From an uncultured bacterium (GTDB taxonomy: Bacteria > Actinomycetota > Coriobacteriia > Coriobacteriales > Atopobiaceae): a DNA stretch of 19,331 bases. Where the stretch lies: NCBI GenBank assembly GCA_905214175.1, contig CAJMLD010000009.1, positions 1 to 19,331 of the forward strand, in the 5' to 3' direction. The notes beneath the pieces were generated by a model that saw nothing but the letters and a program-made list of their open reading frames with translations, was not told the DNA's origin and searched no databases. Made by a program: the position numbers and the translations under genes. Positions 6,489 through 13,616 of the stretch are shown here, in pieces (the stretch's first letter is position 1; every line of letters starts with the position of its first letter).

Positions 6489-7996
6489 ACCATCTCTTCT
6501 CGATGAGGGCCTCGACGCTCATGGTTATCTGTGGACTCTCCTACCTTCTCACCGCTGGCCAGACGATCCACGCGTGCTATGGCTCGGTGCGACATGATGG
6601 CAAATTTCGTCGGCTTCGCGTCTGGTATGAGGTCATGCTCGCCATCCACCTGCTCTTTGTCTGCGCTGTGTCGAATTCAGCGCTGGAGAACCAAGGGGCA
6701 ATCCTTCTGTGGCTGCATCCCGTGCACCTTGGCGTGGAGGTGCTGCTCTGGGCAAACGCCCTTACCGCCGTGCTGGGAGGCGTGTGCGCCATTCACCTGC
6801 GTCGTCCCTGGATGGCGGCGGAGGTGGCGCTTCTCGCCTGCTGTACACCGCCGGTCATCGCGGCAATGGGGGAGGGCTCCTCGCTGCTCCTGATCGCAGA
6901 CGTCTCGTTCTTCGCGGCGCGCGTCTTTTCATCGCTGGCACTTGACGTTCGCGACAGCAAGACCTCGGTCTCGTGTCTCTCGCTCGTAGATGCCCTGGAC
7001 GCCCTGCCCGAGGGCGTAATGTGGGTAAGCGAGCGTGGCGAGGTTCTCTTCATGAACGACGCCATGCGTGGGAGCCTCACGTCGTTGGGTCTTGCGACGG
7101 ACCTTGCGGACGCCCGTGGACTGTGGGGGCGGCTCGAGTCCCATGCCAGGGAGGTGGACCATGACCGTCTGATCATTGAGACTGACTCTCAGATGGCCCG
7201 CCTCTTTGTGCGCGATACGGTGGTGCTGCGAAAGCGTCTCTGCAGACGCATCATGGCGCTTGACGTGACCGAGGAGGTGGCGATCAACGCGCGTTTGGAG
7301 AGCGTCAACCGGCTCCTGGAGGCGGCGAACGAGGAGCTGCGCACGTCGATGCAGCAGGTCCGCAAGGTGGCCGAGGCCGAGGCAATCATGCGCATGAAGG
7401 CGCGCGTGCACGACACCATCGGCTCGCGCCTCTCGATACTCCATCGCTTCCTGGAGGACGACCGCGACGATCCGCGGACGCTTAAGCAGGTCACGGGGCT
7501 TCTCAACAGCATCGTGGATGACCTTGCCGAGACGGACCTGCCTGCCGCGAGTGCTGGCCTGGAGTCCATCTGCAGCGCTTTCTCGCTTGTGGGCGTGGAG
7601 GTTCGGGTGGTGGGCGAGCTTCCGTCGGACGAGACGGTGGCCCGCGCGTTTGCGGAGATAGTCCTCGAGGCGGTGACCAACGCTGCAAAGCACGCCCAGG
7701 CGCGTCGCGTGGACGTGCGGATTTGCCGAGGTCCCGGTGGTGCGGCGTCGATGTCCGTGACCAACGACGGCTGTGTGCCAGAGGAAATTGTCGAGGGCAC
7801 GGGCATTCCCGGCATGCGGCGGATTGCCGCGGCCGTGGGCGCCTCGTTTGACGTGAGCGCTGGGCCACCCTTCTCCGTCGAGGTCGTGTTGCCGGCGAGC
7901 GGAGAGGGCGCGGTATCAGAGGCGCTTGCCGGCGCGCTCGGCTCAGAGGACCAGGCATTCACCCCAGAAGCCCAGGATGAGAGGGGGCACGCATGA
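6485..7996 (+). CDS. Membrane sensor histidine kinase, HisKA_3 type
   Basis: This is a 503-aa NarL-system-type sensor kinase. About five hydrophobic segments fill residues 10-155. A PAS-like region follows (about 167-265, LDALPEGVMWVSERGEVLFMN), then a coiled coil (about 266-300). The dimerisation helix has RVHDTIGSRLSIL with the phospho-acceptor His309 followed by Asp310. The ATP-binding domain shows the N-box EAVTNAAKHA (Asn399), the G1 box VTNDG (427-429) and the G2 box GTGIPGM (438-444). The GTG start overlaps the TGA of the pseudokinase gene (GTGA), with GGAGGAGG 9 bases upstream, so translation is coupled. The last four bases overlap the regulator gene as ATGA. It should phosphorylate the regulator encoded next. 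The signal is unknown; the hydrophobic N-terminus suggests a membrane or membrane-soluble cue. Confidence 0.9.
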   Translation: MNHLFSMRASTLMVICGLSYLLTAGQTIHACYGSVRHDGKFRRLRVWYEVMLAIHLLFVCAVSNSALENQGAILLWLHPVHLGVEVLLWANALTAVLGGVCAIHLRRPWMAAEVALLACCTPPVIAAMGEGSSLLLIADVSFFAARVFSSLALDVRDSKTSVSCLSLVDALDALPEGVMWVSERGEVLFMNDAMRGSLTSLGLATDLADARGLWGRLESHAREVDHDRLIIETDSQMARLFVRDTVVLRKRLCRRIMALDVTEEVAINARLESVNRLLEAANEELRTSMQQVRKVAEAEAIMRMKARVHDTIGSRLSILHRFLEDDRDDPRTLKQVTGLLNSIVDDLAETDLPAASAGLESICSAFSLVGVEVRVVGELPSDETVARAFAEIVLEAVTNAAKHAQARRVDVRICRGPGGAASMSVTNDGCVPEEIVEGTGIPGMRRIAAAVGASFDVSAGPPFSVEVVLPASGEGAVSEALAGALGSEDQAFTPEAQDERGHA

Positions 7997-8607
7997 TTCG
8001 CATCGTACTTGTAGAGGACCAGGCGATGCTTCGGGACTCGCTCGCCTGCACCATCAACGCGCAGCAGGATATGGAGGTTGTGGCGTCTCTCGCCAATGCC
8101 GCGGATGCCCTGGAGGCAACGCGACGCACCGGCGCCACCTGCGCGCTTCTCGACGTGTGCACCGAGAACGACTCGAGTGGCATCGTGGCGGCGCGTCTCA
8201 TCAAGGAGGAGCTGCCTGACGTTCGGGTGGTTGTGATGACGGGCCTTCCCGAGATCACGTTTGTCGAGCGGGCGCGCGAGGCGGGTGTGGACAGCTTTGT
8301 CTACAAGAACGTAGGGACGAGCGAGCTTCTCGGCGTCATTCGCTCAACGATGGAGGGGTACTCCACATTTCCCCTGGCGAAGCGGGGTATCATCCCCGAC
8401 GGCGTTGAGCTCACACCGGTGGAGATAGACATCCTGCGCCTTGTGTGCGAGTCAAAGACGAGAAAAGAGATTGCCCAGGAACTCTACTTGAGCGAGGGAA
8501 CGGTCAAGCGACACATCTCCGAGATTCTCGCCAAGACCGGCTACGACAACATCCTGCGCCTGGCAGTCCACGCCGTCTCTAACGGTCTCATCGTCCCCGG
8601 GATGTGA
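7993..8607 (+). CDS. LuxR/NarL-family response regulator
   Basis: This 204-aa regulator has an N-terminal receiver domain (about 1-120) and a C-terminal LuxR helix-turn-helix (about 140-200). The acidic pocket is Glu8/Asp9, the phospho-acceptor is Asp54 (ALLDVC), the switch Thr is 83 (VVVMTG) and the conserved Lys is 105 (FVYKN). The HTH reads LTPVEIDILRLVCESKTRKE then IAQELYLSEGTVKRHISEIL. After Asp54 the usual M-P-x-x-D-G loop is replaced by CTENDSSG, which lacks the proline. It is translationally coupled by ATGA to the upstream kinase, its likely cognate partner. Its TGA stop is supplied by the first bases of the 29-bp palindrome at 8605. Target genes are unknown; the divergent SPFH gene and the downstream DUF4428/lipoprotein pair are candidates. 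Confidence 0.92.
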   Translation: MIRIVLVEDQAMLRDSLACTINAQQDMEVVASLANAADALEATRRTGATCALLDVCTENDSSGIVAARLIKEELPDVRVVVMTGLPEITFVERAREAGVDSFVYKNVGTSELLGVIRSTMEGYSTFPLAKRGIIPDGVELTPVEIDILRLVCESKTRKEIAQELYLSEGTVKRHISEILAKTGYDNILRLAVHAVSNGLIVPGM

Positions 8608-8633
8608 GACAAAGGGACAGTCCCTTTGTCTCA
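8605..8633. repeat. 29-bp dispersed palindrome, copy 2, overlapping the response regulator stop
   Basis: Identical to the palindrome at 3079-3107 (arms TGAGACAAAGGGAC and its reverse complement around a central A). The first three bases, TGA, are the stop codon of the response regulator gene. TTTT follows at 8634-8637, so here the hairpin probably works as the rho-independent terminator of the three-gene operon. Confidence 0.8.
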
Positions 8634-8651
8634 TTTTGGACGTCGCATCAT

Positions 8652-8680
8652 GCCCCGTGGCCTTGGATGGGCCGCGGGGC
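8652..8680 (+). terminator. GC-rich hairpin downstream of the two-component operon
   Basis: GCCCCGTGGCC (8652-8662) pairs with GGCCGCGGGGC (8670-8680), 11 bp with one G-U pair and a 7-base loop. Only a weak T-rich tail (ACTTCTG) follows. It could be a second terminator or a leader structure before the DUF4428 gene. The rest of 8634-8771 shows no clear promoter. Confidence 0.4.
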
Positions 8681-8771
8681 ACTTCTGTGCGCGAGGGGCT
8701 CGCGAAACAATTTGTGGTGACGGGCGTTGGGGGAGGCAGGCAATCGTGAGAGATGGAAAGGAGAGGCAACC

Positions 8772-9506
8772 ATGGGACTGTTCGGAAAGATGTTCGAGAA
8801 GAAGACCTGCAGCATCTGTGGCGGCGAGATTGGGCTTCTCGGCAATCGCAAACTCGAGGACGGCAACCTCTGCAAGGAGTGCGCCAAGAAGCTCTCGCCG
8901 TTCTTCAGCGACAGGCGGCGCTCTACGGTCGAGCAGATCCGCGAGCAGCTTGACTGGCGCGAGGCCAACAAGGAGCGCGTTACGGCCTTCAACGTCACGC
9001 GCACGCTGGGCTGCGACACCAAGGTACTCCTGGATGAGGATGCGGGGCGCTTTTTGGTGACGTCGGGCTCGCGCTGGCGTGACGCGAACCCGGACGTGTT
9101 GGACTTCTCGCAGGTCACGGGCTGCGACACCGAGACGCGCGAGAGCCGCACCGAGCTTTACTGGAAGGACAAGGACGGCGAGCAGCACAGCTACGAACCG
9201 CCCCGGTATGACGTGGACTACGACGTCTACGTGACCATCCACGTGAACGTGCCCTACTACGACTCGATCACGTTCAAGGTGAACGACTACCGGATTGAGG
9301 AGCGCAACTCGGTGGAGTTTCGCGAGGCCGAGCGGCAGGCGGGCGAGATTCGCGATGCGCTCACGCAGCTGCGCGAGGGCGAGCGCGAGAAGGTCGCGGC
9401 GGCCGCCGCGCCAAAGACGGCGCGTACCTGCCCGTTCTGCGGTGCAACGACCATTCCAGATGCCAACGGGCGCTGTGAGTACTGCGGTGGAGCCATGGGC
9501 GCATAG
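8772..9506 (+). CDS. DUF4428 domain protein with N- and C-terminal zinc-binding motifs
   Basis: This 244-aa, probably cytosolic protein starts MGLFGKMFEKKTCSICGGEI. Cys13/Cys16 and Cys34/Cys37 form a treble-clef-like site typical of DUF4428, with GLLGNRKLEDGNLCKECAKK between and after. A middle region of about 170 residues is rich in acidic and Tyr residues (YDVDYDVYVTIHVNVPYYDS) and looks like a beta-rich domain. An acidic/basic helix (EAERQAGEIRDALTQLREGE) leads to a C-terminal ribbon with Cys220/223/235/238 (CPFCG...CEYCGG). ATG8772 is chosen because AAAGGAGAGG lies just upstream and the product then starts at the conserved domain; the frame is open further upstream. No biochemical role is known to me. 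It is followed closely by a lipoprotein gene. Confidence 0.8.
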   Translation: MGLFGKMFEKKTCSICGGEIGLLGNRKLEDGNLCKECAKKLSPFFSDRRRSTVEQIREQLDWREANKERVTAFNVTRTLGCDTKVLLDEDAGRFLVTSGSRWRDANPDVLDFSQVTGCDTETRESRTELYWKDKDGEQHSYEPPRYDVDYDVYVTIHVNVPYYDSITFKVNDYRIEERNSVEFREAERQAGEIRDALTQLREGEREKVAAAAAPKTARTCPFCGATTIPDANGRCEYCGGAMGA

Positions 9507-9567
9507 CGGTTGCTTGGGTGGCGGTATGAGTGCGGTGCCATTGGAGAGCAGAAAGGAAGTGGTGAGA

Positions 9568-10446
9568 GTGAGTATCGGAAAGAAATGGGTGGCAATGCTG
9601 GCGTCGGTGTTTGCGCTGTGTCTAGTGCTGGCGGGGTGTGGCGGAGACCCGGCAAAGAACTACGTAGGTGACTGGAAGCTTACGGGCATGGAGGAGAACG
9701 GCGAGGCAACCAGCGCCGAGGACCTCAAGCTCATGGAAGACATGGGGCTGACCATCACGCTAAGCGTCAAGGAGGATAAGTCCTTCTTGCTCAACGTCAT
9801 GGGCGAGGAGATGTCTGGTACGTGGGAGGCGAAGAGCGCTTCCGAGGCCACGTTCACCGTCGAGGGGCAGAGCGTTCCTGCCACGCTTGCCAATGGCGTC
9901 CTGACCCTGGAGCAGGACGGTACCAAGATGATGTTCGAGAAGGGAACGGTGTCCACAAGCGGCAAGAGCGGAGCGGCGTCTAGCGGTACCGATACGGCTA
10001 CGGGAACGGCGGGGACCGGGACCGATGCCGGTACCGCTACCGGTACCGCAACGGGAACGGACGCTGGGACAACGTCGACTGACACTGGCGAAGAGACCGT
10101 AACTCCCATCGGTCAGACCATCGCCGATGATGACATCTGCTCCATCGAGGTCGTTGACAAGAAGGCCGACTGGGCCGGTGACCCTGGTTACACGCTCAAG
10201 ATCACGAACAAGTCCGACAAGACCATCTCCGCTGTCTCCCAGTACGGAACGTTCTCGGTTGACGGCAAGATGGTGGATCCCGCGCTGGTAGAAACAATTC
10301 AGCCCGGGAAGTACGTCGAGTGCTTCATGTGGTTTAGCGACAATGACGTTGCGAGCCTTGACCAGCTGGTGAACGTCGAGGGCGTCATCGAGGTCTACGA
10401 TGACGATACGTACGACACGCTGGGCGAGTATCCGTTTGCCTTCTAG
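9568..10446 (+). CDS. Secreted lipoprotein with lipocalin-like N-domain and Ig-like C-domain
   Basis: The 292-aa product begins with a lipoprotein signal (MSIGKKW, hydrophobic core AMLASVFALCLVLAG) and lipobox LAGC with Cys24 as the lipidated residue. Residues about 31-127 look like a small beta-barrel domain (NYVGDWKLTGMEENG ... TFTVEGQSVPATLANGVLTL), similar in style to lipocalin-like or DUF5640-type domains. Residues about 129-178 are a Thr/Gly/Ala linker. Residues about 188-292 form a second, probably beta-sandwich domain (CSIEVVDKKADWAGDPGYTL ... TNKSDKTI). Only Cys191 and Cys252 remain and could pair. GTG9568 is chosen since AAAGGAAG lies about 8 bases upstream and it gives a clean signal peptide; GTG9559, GTG9562 and ATG9526 are alternatives. 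It likely sits on the outer face of the membrane. Its ligand is unknown. Confidence 0.8.
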   Translation: MSIGKKWVAMLASVFALCLVLAGCGGDPAKNYVGDWKLTGMEENGEATSAEDLKLMEDMGLTITLSVKEDKSFLLNVMGEEMSGTWEAKSASEATFTVEGQSVPATLANGVLTLEQDGTKMMFEKGTVSTSGKSGAASSGTDTATGTAGTGTDAGTATGTATGTDAGTTSTDTGEETVTPIGQTIADDDICSIEVVDKKADWAGDPGYTLKITNKSDKTISAVSQYGTFSVDGKMVDPALVETIQPGKYVECFMWFSDNDVASLDQLVNVEGVIEVYDDDTYDTLGEYPFAF

Positions 10447-10480
10447 TGTGCGTTCGCCGCGTGCTTGCGTTGGGGGATTG

Positions 10481-10509
10481 GCCCCGGGTCCGTGCGGCCC
10501 GGGGCTGTT
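10481..10509 (+). terminator. Terminator-like hairpin after the lipoprotein gene
   Basis: GCCCCGGG (10481-10488) pairs with CCCGGGGC (10498-10505) around a 9-base loop, followed by TGTTTG. It lies 34 bases after the lipoprotein stop and probably ends that transcript. Confidence 0.65.
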
Positions 10510-10795
10510 TGCTGGTGCTAGAGGTGCGGTATTCGCGGCTAGTACGTACAAAAGTGGTCCTACGGCGCCGCTCCTTCGCGAATTTTGAGCACGAGGTCTC
10601 GCTGGAAGCCGGGAAAGCCTACGGGGAGCCGGATTCATCCCCTGACAAATGGCAAGGAGGGCCAGAGCCATCTCTGGCAAGAGTCAGAGAATATCGCTAT
10701 TTCTGAAACGGCCGCAGCGTTTTCCCAGTTGAGGTGTGCCAGTTTTAAGAGAGAGCGTTATTCTCCGCGGTTCGCAGGCGGCGCAGATACCGCAC
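10510..10795. other. Gene-free stretch of unknown content between convergent genes
   Basis: Together with the hairpin before it this makes about 350 bases without a convincing gene between the lipoprotein stop and the AlkD-like stop. It includes a perfect stem-loop GCCAGAG (10661-10667) CCAT CTCTGGC (10672-10678), AT-richer patches (for example around 10686-10702) and GCAGGCGGCGCAGATACCGC-like strings near the right end. Short open frames cross it (for example an 86-codon plus-strand frame from 10446) but they start over the terminator, lack a ribosome binding site and resemble nothing I know. Its base composition is more mixed than its neighbours. A dispersed element, gene remnant or structured RNA is possible, unproven. 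Confidence 0.35.
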
Positions 10796-11500
10796 CTACC
10801 TTCGCAGACGGCGCAGTGCGTCCTTGGTCTCTGCGGGCACGCGCAGGCTCTCGATCCCCTTGCGGATGGCCATGCGCCGAAGCTGCGGGTCAAGCTCGGG
10901 CGATGCAATCGCTGCCAGGGCGTCCTCCTCATGGGGAACGAGCGCCTCCGCCAGGTACCAGGCAATCATCATGCGCACGTAGTACTCGCCATTGTCCACG
11001 GCCACGGCCAGCCGCAGCTGCGAGCGGTCAAAACCCTCGCCGAGAAGGTCCCGCATGAGGATCGAAACGCCAAAGCGCCTGGTGTACGTGTGTTCCGAGG
11101 CCATCCAACGCTGGGCGAGAGGCAACAGCATCTCCTGCTGTCGCCCGCCCAGGACCTTCTCGTTATGGAACGCGCGCGGGTTAAGCGCGTCGCACACGCA
11201 CCAGTTGTCCACAAAGGGGAGAAGTGCGTCCAACAGGCGCACCGCGGCAGCGACCTCGCTCGTCTCGTTAAGCACGAAAGCGTGCACCAGGTACTCCTCG
11301 TACCAGCGGTGGGGCAGCTCGGCGAGAAACGCGTCACGGTCGCCCGAGCGAGAGACCTCCCGCGCAAGACGGCGAAGCTTGGGAACCCGCACGCCCAGCA
11401 TGGTGGCGGGGTCTGCCGTCGCAACTATTCGGGCGTTGAACACTCGGTACCGACCGTCCTTGTCGGCCAGCTCGCGCAGCCTGTCCTCGACCCACTGCAT
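10796..11500 (-). CDS. DNA alkylation repair protein, AlkD-like HEAT-repeat glycosylase
   Basis: This 234-aa protein matches AlkD-family enzymes, which remove alkylated bases such as 3- and 7-methylpurines using a curved stack of HEAT-like helices rather than base flipping. Visible family segments in order are LGVRVPKLRRLAREV, YEEYLVHAFVL, VDNWCVCDAL (residues about 97-106, holding the functional Trp/Asp region), YTRRFGVSILM and NGEYYVRMMIAWYLAEA, then a closing RKGIESLRV helix. Length agrees with the family (about 220-240). ATG11500 is preceded by GAGGGG at about 7 bases. It follows the small Cys-rich gene by 18 bases on the same strand, so the two are probably co-transcribed. It converges on the lipoprotein gene. 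Confidence 0.87.
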   Translation of the reverse strand: MQWVEDRLRELADKDGRYRVFNARIVATADPATMLGVRVPKLRRLAREVSRSGDRDAFLAELPHRWYEEYLVHAFVLNETSEVAAAVRLLDALLPFVDNWCVCDALNPRAFHNEKVLGGRQQEMLLPLAQRWMASEHTYTRRFGVSILMRDLLGEGFDRSQLRLAVAVDNGEYYVRMMIAWYLAEALVPHEEDALAAIASPELDPQLRRMAIRKGIESLRVPAETKDALRRLRR

Positions 11501-11518
11501 GGGAACCGCCCCTCTGTC

Positions 11519-11764
11519 CTACATGACGCAGCTGGTGCCGCGCTCTCCGCGGTCCGCGTCGCCAAGCACGTAAGTTGTGCTCGCACGGGTCATGTTGAGC
11601 TCCGCCAGCTCAAGCTCGCCGTCAATGTAGGGCTGGTAGAACTTGTCGATGCCGCAGGTGTCAAGTGAGCAGTCACCGCAGTCGTCGCCCCAGGCAAGTG
11701 CCTCGGCTACGATTTGGATGCGCTCCTCGCGCGTGGTGTCCGCGATTCTCGTACTTCTTGTCAT
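11519..11764 (-). CDS. Small cysteine-containing protein of unknown function
   Basis: This 81-aa protein is not one I recognise. It starts MTRSTRIADTTREERIQIVA and carries a motif WGDDCGDCSLDTCGIDKFYQ with Cys29, Cys32 and Cys37, plus Cys79 near the C-terminus. A CxxCxxxxC arrangement in an acidic setting may bind a metal or iron-sulfur cluster (inference). The ATG at 11764 is supported by AAGGAGG a few bases upstream; the frame is open for another 55 codons, but that extension is low-complexity and Arg/Pro-rich. It is directly upstream of the AlkD-like gene on the same strand, gap 18 bases, which makes a DNA-repair-linked role possible but unproven. Confidence 0.65.
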   Translation of the reverse strand: MTRSTRIADTTREERIQIVAEALAWGDDCGDCSLDTCGIDKFYQPYIDGELELAELNMTRASTTYVLGDADRGERGTSCVM

Positions 11765-11914
11765 GCGTGCCTCCTTGGCTTTTGCCCCAGTATGGCACGG
11801 TGGGTGCGCAGGAGGCTCGGTGAGAGAGTTGCGATTGGCTCCCCTTTGCTTCTCTCGTATTCGAAATAACGGAGGTGGACGTCGATTCGCTTGCGTGAAC
11901 GCACTCGTCCGTCT

Positions 11915-11961
11915 CGGCATTTTGTGCAATGCCGCGCACGTTGCCCTGTGTTAGCTACAAT
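11915..11961 (+). promoter_or_regulatory. Putative prfC promoter with upstream inverted repeat
   Basis: TACAAT at 11956-11961 is a good -10 candidate, placing the transcript start about 30 bases before the prfC ATG. No clear -35 hexamer is found at the expected spacing. CGGCATT (11915-11921) and AATGCCG (11928-11934) form a perfect 7-bp inverted repeat ending where the -35 box would be, a typical place for an activator or repressor site. The rest of the 235-base divergent gap (11765-11999) shows a weak minus-strand CATACT (complement of 11789-11794), possibly for the small Cys-protein gene. Confidence 0.4.
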
Positions 11962-11999
11962 ACGCGAGGTCAGTTGCATAGAAACAAGATTGGAAGCAC

Positions 12000-13613
12000 A
12001 TGCCTAGCATTGCGGAACAGGTGGCCTCGCGGCGCACCTTTGCCATAATCTCGCACCCGGACGCCGGCAAGACGACGCTTACCGAGAAGCTCCTGCTCTA
12101 CACCGGCAGCATCCAGACTGCGGGCTCGGTTAAGGGCAAGGCCAGCGCGCGTCACGCGGTCTCGGACTGGATGGACATCGAGAAGGAGCGCGGCATCTCC
12201 GTCACCTCCTCCGTCCTGCAGTTCACCTACAACGGCTCCTGCGTGAACATCCTCGACACCCCCGGCCACCAGGACTTCTCCGAGGACACGTACCGCACGC
12301 TTATGGCGGCGGATGCCGCGGTCATGGTCATCGACGGCGCGAAGGGCGTCGAGGCGCAGACCATCAAGCTGTTCAAGGTCTGCACGCTGCGGCACATCCC
12401 CATCTTTACCTTTGTGAACAAGCTCGACCACGACACCCGCGACCCCTTTGACCTCATGGAGGAGATCGAGGACGTCCTAGGCATTGGCACCTATCCCATG
12501 ACCTGGCCCATTGGCTCCGGGCGCAACTTCAAGGGCGTCTTTGACCGCAACTCTCGTCGCGTTATTGCGTTTGAGGGGGACGGCCACGCCAACGCCACCA
12601 AGAAGGTGGGCGAGATTGAGGCGGAGCTGGGCGACCCTGCGCTCGACGAGCTTATCGGCGAGGAGAACCACAAGAACCTGATGGACGACATCGAGCTGCT
12701 TGATGGCGCTGACAACGAGTTTGACCTTGATGCCGTGCGTCACGGACGTCTGACCCCGGTGTTCTTTGGCTCGGCCCTCACCAACTTTGGCGTGGAGCCG
12801 TTCCTCAAGGACTTCCTGCGCCTGGCCCCGCCGCCGCTCTCCTACACCGACACGCTGAGCGGCGAGCCGGTGGAGCCCTCGCGCGACGAGTTCTCGGGCT
12901 TCGTCTTCAAGATTCAGGCCAACATGGACCGCCGTCACCGCGATCGCATCGCGTTTGTGCGCATCTGCTCGGGCAAGTTCGAGCGCGGCATGGACGCCTA
13001 CCACGTGCAGGGCGACCGCACCATCAAGCTTGCAACTGGTACGGCGATGATGGCAGACGACCGCGCCACCGTGGACGAGGCGTACGCCGGCGACATCGTG
13101 GGCCTCTTCGACCCCGGTCTCTTCTCGATTGGCGATACCATCTGCGCGCCGGGCATGCGCGTGCAGTACCCGCCCATTCCCACGTTCGCGCCCGAGCACT
13201 TCGCCCGCATCACGCAGGTGGATACCCTCAAGCGCAAGCAGTTCGTGAAGGGCATGGAGGAGCTTGCCCAGGAGGGCGCAATTCAGATTTTCCGCGAGCT
13301 GGGCACCGGCCTTGAGAGCGTGATCGTTGGCGCCGTGGGTGTGCTGCAGTTTGAGGTGCTCGAGCAGCGCCTTAGGAGCGAGTACCACGTTGAGGTGAGC
13401 AGGACGTCGCTGCCGTACTCGATTATCCGCTGGATTCAGAACTCGCCCGAGGAGCTGGACGTGCGTACGCTCAAGCTCACGCGCGAGACCTGCCGCGTGG
13501 AGGACATGCGCGGCGGTCGGCTGCTGCTGTTCACGAGCGACTGGAACCTGGACTGGGCCATCGAGCACAACCCCGACCTGCGCCTCTCGGAGTTTGGCAA
13601 CGTCACCTTCTAG
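12000..13613 (+). CDS. prfC: Peptide chain release factor 3
   Basis: RF3 is a translational GTPase that recycles release factors RF1/RF2 from the ribosome after peptide release. The 537-aa protein has the G1 P-loop SHPDAGKTT (18-26), the effector region RGISVTSS (64-71), G3 DTPGHQD (86-92) and G4 NKLD (140-143), followed by the RF3-specific middle (IGSGRNFKGVFDR, GLFDPGLFSIGDT) and C-terminal domain (VGAVGVLQFEVLEQRL), ending in LSEFGNVTF as expected. Length matches the family (about 525-540). The ATG at 12000 gives the standard N-terminus MPSIAEQVASRRTFAIISHP; its ribosome binding site is weak (TTGGAAG). It appears to be monocistronic, with its own upstream promoter candidate and a hairpin element right after the stop. 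Confidence 0.96.
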   Translation: MPSIAEQVASRRTFAIISHPDAGKTTLTEKLLLYTGSIQTAGSVKGKASARHAVSDWMDIEKERGISVTSSVLQFTYNGSCVNILDTPGHQDFSEDTYRTLMAADAAVMVIDGAKGVEAQTIKLFKVCTLRHIPIFTFVNKLDHDTRDPFDLMEEIEDVLGIGTYPMTWPIGSGRNFKGVFDRNSRRVIAFEGDGHANATKKVGEIEAELGDPALDELIGEENHKNLMDDIELLDGADNEFDLDAVRHGRLTPVFFGSALTNFGVEPFLKDFLRLAPPPLSYTDTLSGEPVEPSRDEFSGFVFKIQANMDRRHRDRIAFVRICSGKFERGMDAYHVQGDRTIKLATGTAMMADDRATVDEAYAGDIVGLFDPGLFSIGDTICAPGMRVQYPPIPTFAPEHFARITQVDTLKRKQFVKGMEELAQEGAIQIFRELGTGLESVIVGAVGVLQFEVLEQRLRSEYHVEVSRTSLPYSIIRWIQNSPEELDVRTLKLTRETCRVEDMRGGRLLLFTSDWNLDWAIEHNPDLRLSEFGNVTF

Positions 13614-13616
13614 CTC

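Noticed and set aside
10446..10706. An 86-codon plus-strand frame after the lipoprotein gene
   Set aside because: It starts at the lipoprotein stop, runs across the terminator hairpin, lacks a ribosome binding site and its product resembles no protein I know.
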